Below, in pieces: positions 11,580-26,000 of a stretch of 64,000 bases of DNA. Made by a program: the position numbers and the translations under genes. The notes below the pieces were generated by a model, which had not been told where the DNA came from, did not search any database, and was given only the letters and a program-made list of their open reading frames with translations. Numbering within the stretch: position 1 is the stretch's first letter; each line of letters starts with the position of its first letter. Source of the stretch: Manis javanica (taxonomy: Eukaryota; Chordata; Mammalia; Pholidota; Manidae); NCBI RefSeq assembly GCF_040802235.1, contig NC_133174.1, forward strand, positions 138,747,213 through 138,811,212, read 5' to 3'.

Positions 11580-14064
11580 CTGGCTCATTTACTCTCCCAA
11601 ATTCCCCGAGCCTCTGCTCACTGGAAGGACCTGTGTCAGCGGTGGGCCACTAGGTAAGCAGGACACCCACCCCACTCCATGCACCCACGTAGGAGCGATA
11701 GTCTAGGAGCTGGTGTCCTATGAGTAAGGTGGAAGGTGTGCCCCAGGACCACAGAACCTTTAGTAAAGGAAGGGGTGAGCAGGCGCGGCTGCAGGGGAGG
11801 GCGTGCAGTCCCCATGCCCCGAGCTGGGCCTTCTGCAGCTTCAGGCGCTGCCGTTCCTCCTGTGGGATCCAGTGCAGTGAGGCTGGGTGGGGGCAGAGCC
11901 AGCCTGGTGAATGGCGAGCTTAGGGGTGAGAGGCAAGGCTGAAATGCAACGTTGCTCTGATTAGTCCCTTTTGGGTCTCTGGCAAAGCCGGTGAGGTCTC
12001 CTCAGGGACGGCAAGGGGAGTGCCCTGGGCTCTCGCCCCAGGGCCATTAAAGCCTGCCCCTGCTGCCCTAGGTGTCGCATATCTATCATCTGCAAGCATT
12101 TCTAGAGTCGTAAGGGTCCTGCCCTTGAAGTGATGCCCAGAAGTCAGTGGTCAGGCCCTTTTCTCCCCGGCCTGGGAGAGCTACAGCACATAGCATTAAC
12201 TATGTCTCAATGTTAGTTACACTGCATTTAATTTAGCCACGTGTGATCCTGCCCTAGAGACTGCATGGGGGTGAAATGAATCAAGATGTGGTTCCACTGG
12301 AAGAGGAGAAGGAGGAAGGAGGCAGTTGGCCAGTGAATCTGTTCTTGGAGCTTTGGGCTGGCTGTATGCACTGGGGAAGTTTGACCACATGTCCCCTAAT
12401 TGAGTATGTTTGTTGGCATTTTATTTCTGAAATGCTTTTTGGCTGACGAGCTCTTTCCAGTGCCATTAAGGTGCAAACTCTCTAGTCTGACCTGCATAAT
12501 TTAGAAACAAAATCCCAGAGCAGATTGGGAGGGCCTGGCATGCAAAGGACATCCTGCTTTCTCCCAAGTTCCATCACATGCCCGGCATTGTGCGAGTTGC
12601 TTTACATGCGTCAGAACAACCCTGCCGTCCTGCAGGCCAGGGCTTGTCTAAACCACTACTTCACACTCGGGGAACCCGGGCTCACAGGGCCTGGTCGTTT
12701 ACCAAGGATCACATGGCTGCATGACAGAGCAGAGACCAGACCCTGGTCTGAATTCTCACGGGTCCCGCTCTTCCCACCCATCCCAGCCCGTGGCCGACCT
12801 TCTGACTGAGTTCATTTCTCAGTGGCAACATGTCTGCCAGGAAGCACACAGAAGGATCCCGGGTACTGTCTGTGGGCGTTACTAACCTAGGCTCCTCGTA
12901 CCCGAGTCCCAGGGCTCCTTGAGAGCTGAGGTGCTGGCATTTCCTCCCAGTCCCACACGACGGCACCCTTCCCCTTGTCTTCCCCCAGGCACCCTCCCGT
13001 CCAACTCTGCGCCTTGACTGGCTTACCAGTGACCCACTGCTGCCTCCAAAGTCTGTGCCCAATCCCAGGGGAGCAACCCAGCTTCACCCGCCTTCCCCAA
13101 ACAGGGCGTTCCTCCCCCCTGCGGAACTGCTGGGCTGTCCCATCCCACTGCCCACACAGCCACATCGAAGTTGACAGTGGCAGCAATGTTTAGATATCTG
13201 GTCGTACCCCTTGGTGTCTTCAACCATCTCTGCTTTCAGAATGAGCTGATGAGTAGGATCTGATTGAGCACAGAATCTACCAGTTGCTTGGCTATGACCT
13301 GAAGTTAGAAATCAAGGTTTTTAAGCTGCCCCGATGCTTACCACAGGATATTGAAGGAGCGTCTTACTGGAAAACGGCCACTGAACGCATACGCAGGAGA
13401 ATGAGCTGACGTAGGTTGTCAAAGCTCAATGCCCTCCTTGCAAGTGGTAGATGAGTAAAGACCATGGAAGTGACTGTGGAGCAACGTCTACAGACACAAA
13501 ATCCCCTGAAACTTGGGGCCCCTAGTATCTTGGTAGACACGCTCCTCTCACCAAAAAAGGAAACCAGTTATTTATCCCTCCCCTGGTTTTGTCTGTGTGC
13601 CTGTCCCACAGGAAAGCTGTCCAGGTAGAAAATTCTCCTTGCAGCTCAGATGGGGAGGAAGGAGGAAGAACTTGGGGTGGAGGTGGAGGAGAGGAAAGGC
13701 CGGAGGCTGGGGTCATGTTTGGCCATGTGATGGTGAGCTTCCGCCGGCCGTCTGTGTGGGGCTGTCCGGTGGGCAGCAGGGGACATGCTTCTGCTATCAG
13801 GAGAGGGGCCGGGGCTGGATGTTGGGTTCGGCTCCATCAGTAGGGGTCATTTGGGACCGTAGCCCTAAGTCAAATCAATTGAGTCCTGTGCCAACACTGG
13901 CCGACGCCCTACGGGATGCCATCCCCTCTCTTGCTGACACATTTGTCTGGGAGCCAATATCACACAAAGCTTAATAAACAGAGGGAAGGCTTTAAAAGGA
14001 GGAAGAACTAATCCAGAACTCCAGAGACTATGTTTCCTCTGTTTCCTTACATATATAGCTAGAT
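11580..14064. other. Intergenic DNA, no gene recognised
   Basis: Mixed composition. 12560-12730 resembles an antisense MIR ('cggcattgtgcgagttgc...aaggatcacatggctg'). The other open frames are short and without family signatures. Confidence 0.5.

Positions 14065-14131
<67 letters not shown>
14065..14131 (+). repeat. (GATA)n microsatellite
   Basis: About 17 uninterrupted GATA units, followed by a short alternating 'catgcatgcatgcatg' run at 14156-14171. Expected to be highly polymorphic in length. Confidence 0.98.
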
Positions 14132-14132
<1 letters not shown>

Positions 14133-14179
14133 CACATACATATATGGTGTGTGAGCATGCATGCATGCATGTACCTGTG

Positions 14180-15354
14180 TGTCTGTGGCTTATATAATAC
14201 ATGCAGCTATATGTGATGTACCTTCAATCTCACATCTGCTACTTCCAGTTAGTTTTAATTCTCTTGCTGTCAGTTGTCTGCATCTGAGTGTACGCCTACC
14301 AGTACCCAGACCCACTTACCTTTCCTAACCTGGCGTGTCTGTTTCAGGCCGTTGCAGCTCTGCAGTAAGCAACGTTTCTCATAGCAGCCAGAACAGGAGC
14401 CAGGGGCAATCTCGACCCAAGTACCTGGGGTGAGCATCCATAATGCACCCTATATCTAACTGGTAGATTGTGGTTGTCAAAATGTTAGAGGTGGAACCTC
14501 TTACTCCAACTGATGCCTCCCACACAAACCAGCCCATAACCATGAGCAAGGCAGAGCAGTCTGGCTGAAGTGGGGACTGTAATCCTGGACACCTGTCCAC
14601 CCAGCACTTTTTCTGCCCCCTTGGGCCGTGGACCTTGACACCCAACCACAGAACTCTAGGGCTCTCCCTGAGCTCAGCTGGAAAGGATCTGTGCTAGAAG
14701 GTCTGTCTTCATCCCTGGACTCCCTTACGGTCCTCCGCAGGCACCTCTGTGTGGACTCCATTCTGCCCAATGCACTTAACGCTCAGTTTTCTGTCCGGCT
14801 CTCCAATACTGCTGATAACTTGTGGCCCCCTGCCTCTGCACCCCCAGCATGCTCTGTCTCTCCACTTCTCATTTCCGCAGGTCCTCATTGTCCTCCACTG
14901 GCCACCTAGACACACATAGGCACAGCACAAGCCCCCCCACCTACTCATACATCCTGTTCTCAACGCAGGACTAGCTGTTCTCCCTCCCGCCCACCAGCCC
15001 CTTCAGGATGCTGCACATGCTCTTCCCCCCCTGGTTGTGCCTCAAACTCTCCTCTGGAAAGGGACCCCTCCCGGACCTGGTAGCCTCTCAGCACCAGTGA
15101 CTTGGTAGGCTCTCTCTGTCTTTGCAGCTGCACTTCCTCCCGTTGAAATGATTCTTAGACCACATTCAGATGCCCTCAACAAGAGCTGGGAGCGCGCCTC
15201 GCTTTGCTTTCACCTGCTGCCTCTGCTCCCATCATGGCGCACAATCCCCTTGGCCCAATCTCAACCAAAATCTGCGTGGCAGGTTTATTATAACCCACCC
15301 AGCATATCCACGTCTTCATTCCTGGAACCTCTGGATGTTACCTTATACAGAAAA
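14180..15354. other. Intergenic DNA, no gene recognised
   Basis: Moderately GC-rich unique-looking sequence. I see no splice-bounded coding block or repeat family I can name. Confidence 0.4.
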
Positions 15355-15725
15355 TAGTAACTGTACATTGTAGCACCATATAGTACCTATATATTGTAGC
15401 ACCTCAACCAGATATGACTAAGTATTGTTAGATATGGAGATTATTCTGGATTATGTGGATGGTCTCTGCTTGTAATTATAAGGGTCCTTATATGAAGGAA
15501 ACAGAGGGATATTTGAAAAAGACAGAAGGGAAAGCATTTTGACCACAAAGACAATGACTGGAGTGATGTGGCCATGAGCCAAAAAATGCTGGCAAGGAAC
15601 TGGTCCTGCAGGTTTTAGTGCTACGAGATTCATTTTGGATTTCTTACCTCTCGAACTTGTCAGAGAATGAATTTGTGTGGCTTTAACCACAGTAATTTGG
15701 TTATTAGAGCAACAACAGAAACAGG
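15355..15725 (+). repeat. MaLR/MLT1-type LTR remnant
   Basis: Shares the order 'gattattctggattatgtggatgg', 'aagggtccttata', 'ggagtgatgtggccatgagcc' and an end 'agtaatttggttattagagcaacaacagaaacaggtaca' with the copy at 28.5-28.9 kb. The family name is from memory and may be off; the family relationship is visible. Confidence 0.5.
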
Positions 15726-15989
15726 TACAATCTATTAAAGGTATGTAGCTTAATCCCCTTTAAGAACACAGCTAACAGTGGTTCCTATAAGAGTTTATGG
15801 GGGCACAGTTAAACTGCTTGAAAGTAGTATGATCTTTTTGTGTCTTGCTTTAAGCTTTATTAGGTGAGATGAGAGTAGTGTTTAAACAATGGTCAATATT
15901 TCCTTACTACTAAGGCCAAAGCCTTCTGAGTACACTCTAACCAATGCCCTATAAATTATGAGGTTTTCCACTTTGTTGTGAACAGGAAA

Positions 15990-16350
15990 TGTATGCTGCT
16001 CTCTGTGAGCTTGGGGGAGCTCTGAGTGCACCTGTCTCCTCCCCAGTATTCTGTACTGCAAGTTCTACACCTTGGCCTCCCTGGTCCCCCAGCTCCATCT
16101 CCTCAACACAAAGAAACAATCAGGCACCCCCACTGTTCACTGTGGTCTGCAAAAGCTCCCCAGGAAGTAAACTGGGGGCAGTCATAGGGCTTGCCTTATC
16201 TGTTTTCCACCTATCAGAGACCACTGTCCTTTGTTGTCTAATTCCCATAAATTGAAAATTTTGTTTCATATATCTTATCTGTTTTTTCACTTGTTTCAGG
16301 TAAGCATGTAAATTTGGTCCCTATTACTTCATCTTGGCTACAAGAAGAAG
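15990..16350 (-). repeat. Antisense L1 5'-UTR fragment
   Basis: Ends with 'tacttcatcttggctaca', the reverse of an L1 start carrying a CAAGATG YY1-type motif. The upstream block ('cactgtggtctgcaaaagc...ctgccttatctg' style) fits an old L1 5' UTR. Confidence 0.5.
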
Positions 16351-18089
16351 TCCTTTGATCCTAAATTATTTATGCATAAGAAATGTCCCAACACTTCAAA
16401 CTTATTCAAATTAAAACCAGAATTGAAAGACTGTGGGGTACACACAGACACAGACACACACACACATACATGTTCATGTAGACATACATACAACTGGGAG
16501 AGTATACAGCAGAATAACAGCAGTGTTTTTCTCTTGCTAGTGGACACACGATTTCTTGTTCATGCTTTTAACATTTTCTAATGTTTCTTAAACAAATATG
16601 AATTCCCTTCATAATTATAAAATATTATAAGTATTTTAAATGTGGTTTAGACTATCAAAAATAAACTTGCATTCTTTAGATGGTTTGCTTCCAATATTGA
16701 TCAATCTCTTACTGGATTCTATCCAGCGGCCAGTGTACTTACTTTTTCTGTAACGAGAAAGAACCAAAAAACTTTGCAATCCAATGAATAAACTCCATGG
16801 AATCAATCAACTACTTCTTTCAGACTCAGTCACAATGCCATAGATAAGAATCTTCCTTGTTTTTCATGAAGCCCTCCTTCCATCAAAAGCCTTAACTAGT
16901 ATTTTTAAAGGAAAATTATATTTATGTTTAAACCATATTCCACACGACATGATTAGATACAATATTTATATAAAGAACTGTGCATAGGCAGGAGGAATTA
17001 TAATGATTACATTAATTGTTATGCTCGTTATTTATATGTCTCTTTTTCAAGTTCATAATAAAAAAATTAAGTTAATGTGTTTTTTAATCCTTCAGTCAGT
17101 ATTGCCATTAACTCCCAGTATTGCCTGGAAATGGATTTCTATTTAAACAGTCCTTAATTTTCATAAGAACAATGTAAGATTTTCATAAGAATGCTCAGTA
17201 TTTTCCTTCATAGACAGTTATACAACCCATAGTTTCCTAAATTAACACACGATTGTCTTTCATAAAGGAAGAACCGTAATTCATGATTTTGTTGAAGTTT
17301 CTTCTATATTGCGTTAGTTGCTTGCTTGCTATATCTCACACAGTTATTTTTTGCAATCAGAATCCCCCCATTTTAACTTTTTAATTCTCTCACTATCCTA
17401 ACAAAGTTATTAACATCTTTTACTACTAATATGATTCCATATTGTTTTTGGGCCTCCAGAATTTTCTCACCACATTATTAGTTCCTTTCTATTTTCCTTT
17501 TTAGAACTATACATCCTCTTTGCTTCTGTGAGCACTTTCTTGTTCTATTGCCTTTTTCTTTTTTTTCCGTAGAACTCATAAATCCCCGAGTTTTACTAAA
17601 CTATTTTGACCCATAAGTGTTTCTATAGATTTTCAGTTTTAAAATATATACATGCAATTTATTACTTTGCAATGGAATAATCTTAATTTTTCTCATTTTA
17701 AAGTATGGATTTACATTCTCCAAGAAAAAAAAAAGACCAAATGAAATCAGTGAGCACTAGTATCTTTGCTAATAGCTTTTTCTTGCGAAAGCCATTTTCC
17801 ATTCAACCAGCAGTTTCCTCTTTCAAAATAAAAAATGTTCCTTATTTTTCCTCATTCTCACTTTGTTTCCTTTTCATACATTTGCTGTACATTGAAATGC
17901 TTTCCTAACTATTCCACATATTTAAACAATTACACATTACTGTTAGGCCATAAACTATTTACTGATTTTGATGGTTAGATTTTGTGTTCTTTCACTTTTA
18001 TTCTTTCTCAAAACTCCTGTATCCTATCTATGTAAAGTGTTTTCCTTTTTCTTGAGAAAGTTATAAAACTTTGCTATTTTTTATTAGGT
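16351..18089. other. AT-rich intergenic DNA
   Basis: Strongly AT-rich with a short imperfect CA run at 16441-16466. Probably decayed L1, but I cannot place individual segments. Confidence 0.35.
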
Positions 18090-18640
18090 TCTTCGAATTT
18101 TTTCATTCTTTTTTGTATTGGAGTATAGTTGATATACAATATTACATTGGTTTCAGGTGTGCAGCACTGTGGTTTGACAATTACCTGCATTATGAAATGC
18201 CAACAACAATTAGTTACTATTTGTCACTATACACAGTTATTACATTATCATTGACTGTATTCTCTATGCTGTACTTTCATCCCCATGACTAATTTATTTT
18301 ATAATTGGAAGTTTGTACCTTTTTGTCCCATTCACCTATTTTGCCCATCCTCCCACCCTTCTCCCTTCTGGCAACCACCAGTCTATTCTCTGTGGTTATG
18401 AGTCTATTTCTGTTTGTTAATTTGTTTTGTTTTTTGCATTCCACATATAAGTGAAATCATATGGTATTTGTCTTTCTCTGTCTGACTTATTTCACTTAAC
18501 ATAATACCCTCTAGGTCTATCAATGTTGTTGAAAATGGAAAGATTTTGTCACTTTTTATGGCTGAGTAATATTCCATTGTATATATTATGTACAGTTTCT
18601 TATACCTTCATTGGTATCCAGGGACACTGATTCTTAACAA
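18090..18640 (-). repeat. L1 3'-UTR/ORF2-end fragment, antisense
   Basis: Contains 'attacattggtttcaggtgtg', 'gtgaaatcatatggtatttg' and 'gctgagtaatattccattgt', the antisense 3' end of L1. Related fragments recur at 34.55 and 37.92 kb. Confidence 0.8.
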
Positions 18641-21600
18641 CCCTCCTATTAAAATTCTCAGGCTAGCATTGAATATTTTAACTTCTCTGATATTTTCAAA
18701 GAAATAGTTTTTTGTTACATTATTCATTGTTTTTCTAATTTTAATTTTGTTAGTTTCTCTTCTTATTTATGTTGTCCCCATTCTTTTCTTGCCTTGTATT
18801 TAATTAACTTTTCTTTTTATATGTTCTTAAGGTAGAAGCTTAGATTACTGATTTGAGTTCTTTGTCATACAAGCATCTATTGACACAGATTCCCCTCTAA
18901 AGCATGATTTTGGTCAAATCCCACAAATTTGGATACATTTTTGTTTTCATTAAATTCAAAGTATTTTTAATTTATCTGAATAATTGCTTTTGAAGCATGG
19001 GTTAGTAAGTATGTGTTGTATAGGTTCCAAATAATTGGAGACTCTGCAGATACCTCTTTTGTTATATTCTTTAGTTTATTTGCAACATGGTTGCAATTAC
19101 ATATAATTTTCATGCAGTTGAAAAAACATGTAAGGGCTATTCTATGGCTTATCTTGATGAGTACTCCATGTTTGCCTGAAAATAAGGTGAATTCTGCTGT
19201 TGTTGCATGGAGTGCTCCATAAATGCTAATTAGGTCATGTTCTGTAATAGTGCTGTTGAAATCCTTCAATCCTAGATGTTCTGTCTTCTACTATCATTTA
19301 CTCAGAGAGGAGTGTTGAGCTTCCAGATATAACTGTAGATGTGACTATTTGTCCTTTCAGTCCTCAGTTTTTGTTTCATGTATTGTGGAGCTCTGCTCTT
19401 AGGTGTACACACTTAGGATTGTTCTGTCTTCTCAGTAGACTGACTCTTCCATCATTATGTAATATCCCTATTTAGCCACATTAATTTTCCATCTTATGAA
19501 GTCAAGTACGTCCCACATCAGCACAGTTACTCCAAGTTTCTAGTTTCCTTATTTCAATTTTTTAAAATTACCAAATGGTAAAATTCTTTTGCCTGTTGGT
19601 GGTGTTTTAAGGGTTTTTAACCTATGTACAGATTTGTGTAACTACAATCCAGATACAGAACAGTTTCATCTCCCCCCACCCAACAGAGATTCCATGTAGT
19701 CATATCCTTCCCCCCACACCTAGCCCTGGCAACCACTCAGCTGTTCTCCACCACTATAGTTCAGTCTTTTCAAGAAAGTCATATAAATGTAAGAATAGAG
19801 AATGTAATTTGTTGAGACTGGTTTCTTTCACTCAGAAAGTTGCATTTGAGGTTTATGCAAGTTATTGTGTATATCAATAGTCCACTCCTTACATTCCCCA
19901 GATAAATGCTATTTGGTTTTGGTGCATTATTATTTTATATATTGCTATATTCCACTTCCTATTATTTTGTTAGGGATTATTGCGTCTATGTTCATGAGTG
20001 ATATTAGTCTGTAGGTTTCCTTTTTGCATCCTTATCTTGGTTTTAATATAAAGGTAAATGCAAATCTTAATTTTTCTCCCATTCTATATTCTGGAAGAGA
20101 GTGTATAGGAATTTTAAAAGTTTGGGAGAAATCACCCGTGAAACCATCTGGATCTGTACATTTCTTTGTCAGAAAGCTTTAAAATATCCCATCAACTTAT
20201 TTACTATTTATAGTACTCCTCAGGTTATCCATTTTATCTAGGATGAGTTTTGGTGGTTCCTAATTTTTAAGGAATTGTTCGGTTTCATCCATATTCTTGA
20301 ATTTATGCACATAAATTTTTCCTAGTATGTCTTGTTAGCCTATTGACAACAGAGTTTGTAGTAATATCCCTTCTTTCACTCCTGATATTAGCCATTTGTG
20401 TCTTCTTTTCTTTTGCTTAGTCTGTCTGGAGCTCTATGAATTTTATCAATCTTTTCAAAGAAACATCTTTTGGTTTCCTTGGTTTTCTCTATTTACTTTC
20501 TGATTTTAATATTTCATTGATTTCTGTTCTTATCTTTCATTTCCTTTCTTCTGCTTGCTTTGCTTTTTAAAAAAAATTTTTTGCAGTTAAGATAGAAGCT
20601 TAGATTATTGAACTGAAGCCTTTCTTCTTTCTTAACCTAAGCATTAAATCCCATAGCTTTCCTCTAAAAACTACTTTAGATGCATCCCACAAGTTATAAG
20701 TCGCATTTTAATTTTAAATCACCTCATTGCATTTTTATTTCCTTGAGACCTTCTCTTTGACCCACTGATGTTTAAGAATGTATTGTTTAATTTCCAAATG
20801 TTTTGATATTTTTCCCATTGTATTTCTTATTGTTCAATTTCTAGTTTGATTCCATTATGTTCATATAATACACCCTGCATGAGTTCAATTTTTGAAAATT
20901 TATTGATGCTTATTTTATCACCAAGGATATTGTCTGCTCTGGTGAATATTCATATATGTTTAACAACAATGTAGTCAAATACTCAAAGAGAGTATCATAC
21001 CATATATTGCTAGCCTGGGGAAAACCAAATTTCAAAATTCAAAGCCCAGTTTCTACTAAATGCATAGCACTTCTGTGCTGTCATGAAGTTGAAAAATCAT
21101 AAGGTGACCAATATAAGTTGGTTATCATCTGGGTTTGCATTTAAACTATTAATTTTTCTATTGAAAATGAATTGTTTGCTGCATTCCATAGGTTTGCATA
21201 TATAACATTTTCATTTTCATTCCATTCAAAATATTATCTAATTTCCGTTTAACCCTTATGAGTTATTTAGAAGTATGTTGATTAATTCTCAAACCCATGA
21301 GTATTTTCCAGTTATCTTTCTGTTTTTTTCTAGATTAATTTCATTTTAGTCATAAAAATACCCTATATGCTTTTTATTCATTGAAATATAATCATATTTG
21401 TTAATGATCCAGCATATAGACAACTTTGTAAGTATTCCACAATCACTTGAAAAGAATGTAAATTCTGTACTTGTTGGATGCAGTGTCCTGCTGATACACA
21501 TTAAGATAATTTCACTATTTGTGTTTGTCAAATATTTTATATAGTTAATAATTTTTTGTCTGCTTGATCTTTTAGTAACTAAGAGGGTTGTGAAAAAAAA

Positions 21601-22680
21601 CTCATACAATGGTTGTGAATTTACCTATATCTGTTTTTAGTGTTATTGATTTTTACTCTGTATATTCCCATTTTTATGTTATTAAATAAATAAAAATTTT
21701 GAAAAGCTATAGTTTCTTGATGTATTGAAAATTTAACATCAATACCTGTCTCTCCTTACTTCTAGTGATGCTTTTCACCATGAAGTCTACTTTGAAATTA
21801 ATATAACTATGCTGACTTCCATTTGATTTGTGTTTCATGACAAATTTTCCCACCCTTTTACATTTGGCTTACCTGTATCTTTATATGTTATATGTCTCTT
21901 TTTTAGATAGCATTTCAGTATCTCACAGCTAATATTAATTACTTAATACTTGGTTTTACATCAACCATCTTATTTTTTGCTTTATTTTTTCCTACCCATT
22001 CTATGTTATTTTCCTATCTTTCCTTGCATTCTTTCTGTATTGGTTATTTGCCCCCTTGATTTTTCTCAAAAGGCACTGGAGGTTATGCATCTTTATACTG
22101 TTGTTTTGTGGCTACTCAAGAGATCCCAGTATACTTGTTGGACTTAACAAATTCTTGCATAAATTAGTAACTATATCCTCTTCCTTAATAACTGGAGGGC
22201 CTTAGAGATACTTAAACTCTGTTTTACTCTCCCTATTCCCAAATATATTTTGTTGTTGATTTTAATTATATATGTTTAATTATACACACGCACACACACA
22301 TATATATGAACATCCATGAATAATTGTTATTATTTTATACAGTCAATATTCATTTAAATTTACCACTTCTTTTGATCATTGTTACTTCCTGTATATTTTT
22401 GGGCTTCCAATAGGGAGCATTGTTCTTTGGCTGGGAAAACATACTTTAGTATTGCCTTTAGGAGAGTTCTGATGGTGATGATGAATTTGCTCAGTTTTTG
22501 TTTGCAAATGTCCTTATTTCACCGTTATTTTTGAAGTATATTTTCTCTGGATGTGGAATTCTAAATTGGAAACTATGTTTCTTCTGTGCTTTGCGCATAC
22601 CATGCCATTATATTTTGTTTTCCATAGTTTCTGTTGAGAATTCAGCTGTCTAACTCTTGCCCTTTTGAAGTATTGTAGGC
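18640..22680 (-). repeat. Cluster of old, fragmented antisense L1s
   Basis: Reverse-strand reading gives scraps of ORF2 endonuclease/RT, for example DLISIYGALHATTAEFTLFS near 19,200 and ISRTLHPTSTEFTFFSSDCG near 21,500. The same ORF2 region appearing twice shows at least two elements. 19,560-19,960 resembles an L1/HAL1 3' end. No intact frame remains. Confidence 0.7.
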
Positions 22681-22741
22681 TGAAATGTCCCCTCACAAAG
22701 ATATCCATGTCCTAATCTCTGTAACCTGTGTATGCTTCTTT
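22681..22741 (+). repeat. MaLR/MLT1-type LTR, left part split by L1
   Basis: 'gatatccatgtcctaatctctgtaacctgtg' is the 5' part of the LTR-like repeat whose continuation begins at 28,500. The last 13 bases form the left target-site duplication. Confidence 0.6.
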
Positions 22742-23076
22742 TTTTTTTTGGTATCATTAATCTACAATTACATGAAAGACATTATGTTTACTAGGCTCCC
22801 CCCTTCACCAAGTCCCCCCCACATACCCCTTCACAGTCACTGTCCATCTGCATAGTAAGATGCTGTAAAATCACTACTTGTCTTCTCTGTGTTGCACAGC
22901 CCTCTCCGTGCCCCCTACACTATACATGCTAATCATAATGCCCCCTTTCTTTTTCCCCACCCTTATCCCTCCCATCCCACCCATCCTCCCCAGTCCCTTT
23001 CCCTTTGGTAACTGTTAGTCCATTCTTGGGTTCTGTGATTCTGCTGCTGTTTTGTTCCTTCAGTTTTCGTTTGTTC

Positions 23077-26000
23077 TTATACTCCACATATGAGTGAAAT
23101 CATTTGGTACTTGTCTTTCTCTACCTGGCTTATTTCACTGAGCATAATACTCTTTAGCTCCATCCATGTTCTTGCAAATGGTAGGATCTGTTTTTCTCTT
23201 ATAGCTGAGTAATATTCCACTGTGTATATGTACCACATCTTCTTTATCCATTCATCTACTGATGGACACTTAGGTTGCTTCCATATCTTGGCTATTATAA
23301 ATAGTGCAGTGATAAACATAGGGGTGCATCTGTCTTTTTCAAACTGGAGTGCTGCGTTCTTAGGGTAAATTCCTAGAAGTGGAATTCCTGGGTTAAATGG
23401 TATGTGTATTTTGAGCTTTTTGAGGAACCTCCATACTGCTTTCCACAACAGTCGAACTAATTTACATTCCCACCAGCAGTGTAGGAGGGTTCCCCTTTCT
23501 CCACAACCTTGTCAACATTTCTTGTTATTTGTCTTCTGGATGGTAGCCATCCTTACTGGTGTGAGGTGATATCTCATTGTGGTTTTAATTTGCATTTCTC
23601 TGATGACAAGCGATGTGGAGCATCTTTTCATGTGTCTGTTGGCCATCTGAATTTCTTCTTTAGAGAACTGTCTTTTCAGCTCCTCTGCCCATTTTTTAAT
23701 TGGATTATTTGCTTTTTGTTTGTTGAGGTGGGTGAGCTCTTTATATATTTTGGATGTCAACCATTTATCAGATCTGTCATTTATGAATATATTCTCCCAT
23801 ACTGTAGGATACCTTTTTGTTCTATTCATGGTGTCCTTTGCTGTACAGAAGCTTTTCAGCTTGATGTAGTACCACTTGTACATTTTTGCTTTTGTTTCCC
23901 TTGCCTGGGGAGATATGTTCAAGAAGACATCACTCATGTTTATGTCTAAGAGATTTTTGCCTATGTTTTTTTCTAAGAGTTTTATGGTTTCATGACTTAT
24001 GTTCAAGTGTTCAATCCATTTCAAATTTCCTTTTGTGTATGGGGTTAGACAGTGATCCAGTTTCATTCTCTTACATGTAGCTGTCCAGTTTTGCCAGCAC
24101 CATCTGTTGAAGAGACTGTCATTTCCCCATTGTATGTCCATGGCTCCTTTATCGAATATTAGTTGACCATATATGTTTAGGTTAATGTTTGGAGTCTCTA
24201 TTCTGTTCCACTGGTCTGTGGCTCTGTTCTTGTGCCAGTACCAAATTGTCTTGATTACTGTGGCTTTGTAGTAGAGCTTGAAGTTGGGGAGTGAGATCTC
24301 CCCCACTTTATTCTTCCTTCTCAGGATTCCTTTCGCTATTTGGGTCTTCGGTGTTACTGTATGAATTTTTGAACTATTTGTTCCAGTTCACTGAAGAATG
24401 CTGTTGGTAATTTGATAGGGATTGCATCGAATTTGTATATTGTTTTGGGCAGGATGGCCATTTTGACAGTAATTCTTCCTAGCCAAGAGCATGGGATGAG
24501 TTTCCATTTGTTAGTGTCCTCTTTAATTTCTCTTAAGAGTGTCTTATAGTTTTCAGGGTATAGGTCTTTCACTTCCTTGGTTAGGTTTATTCCTAGGTAT
24601 TTTATTCTTTTTGATGCAACTGTGAATGGAATTGTTTTCCTGACTTCTCTTTCTATTGGTTCATTGTTAGTGTATAGGAAAGCCACTGATTTCTGTGTGT
24701 TAATTTTGTATCGTGCAACTTTGCTGAATTCTGATATTAGTTCTAGTAGTTTTGGAGTGGAGTCTTTAGGGTTTTTTATGTACAATATCATGTCATCTGC
24801 AAATAGTGACAATTTAACTTCTTTACCAATCTGGATTCCTTGTATTTCTTTGTTTTGTCTAATTGCTGTGGCTAGGACCTCCAGTACTATGTTGAATAAC
24901 AGTGGGGAGATTGGGCATCCCTGTCTTGTTCCCGGTCTCAGAGAAAAAGCTTTCAGCTTCTCTCTGTTCAGTATGATTTTTGCTGTGGGTTTGTCATATA
25001 TGACCTTTATTATGTTGTGGTGCTTGCCCTCTATGCCCATTTTGTTGAGAGTTTGTATCATGAATGGATGTTGAATTTTGTCAAATGCTTTTTCAGCATC
25101 TATGGAGATGATCATGTGGTTTTTGTCTTTCTTTTTGTTGATGAGGTGGATGATGTTAATGAATTTTTGAATGTTGTACCATCCTTGCATCCCTGGGATG
25201 AATCCCACTTGGTCATGGTGTATGATCCTTTTGGTGTATGTTTGAATTTGGTTTGCTAATATGTTGTTGAGTTTTTTTGCATTTATGTTCATCAGGGATA
25301 TTGGTCTGTAGTTTTCTTTTTTGGTGGGTTCTTTGCCTGGTTTTGGTATTAGGGTGATGTTGGCTTCATAGAATGAGTTTGGGAGTATTCCCTCCTCTTC
25401 TATTTTTTGGAAAACTTTAAGGAGAATGGGTATTATGTCTTCTCTGTATTTCTGATAAAATTCCACGGTAAATCCATCTGGCCCGGGGGTTTTGTTCTAG
25501 GGTAGTTTTTTGATTACTGCTTCAATTTCATTGCTGGTAATTGGTCTGTTTCGATTTTCTGTTTCTTTCTGCGTCAGTCTTGGAAGGTTGTATTTTTCCA
25601 GGAAGTTGTCCATGTCTCCTAGGTTTTCCAGCTTGTTAGCATACAGGTTTTCATAGTACTCCCTTATAATTCTTGGTATTTCTGTTGGGTCCGTCGTGAT
25701 TTTTCCTTTCTTGTTTCTGATTGTGTTGATGTGTGTTGATTCTCTTTTTCTCTTAATAAGTCTAGCTAGAGGCTTATCTATTTTGTTTATTTTCTCAAAG
25801 AACCAGCTCTTGGTTTCATTGATTTTTTCTATTGTTTTATTCTTCTCAATTTTATTTATTTCTTCTCTGATCTTTATTATGTCCCTCCATCTGCTGACCT
25901 TAGACCACATTTGTTCTTCTTTTTCCAATTTCTATAATTGTGACATTAGACCATTCATTTGGGATTGTTCTTCTTTCTTTAAATATGCCTGGATTGCTAT

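Noticed and set aside
13200-13440. Possible processed pseudogene
   Set aside because: Short readable stretches but no family match, poly(A) tail or flanking duplications.
14065-14131. Regular repeat considered as CRISPR-like
   Set aside because: Simple tetranucleotide microsatellite in a mammalian genome, with no spacers.
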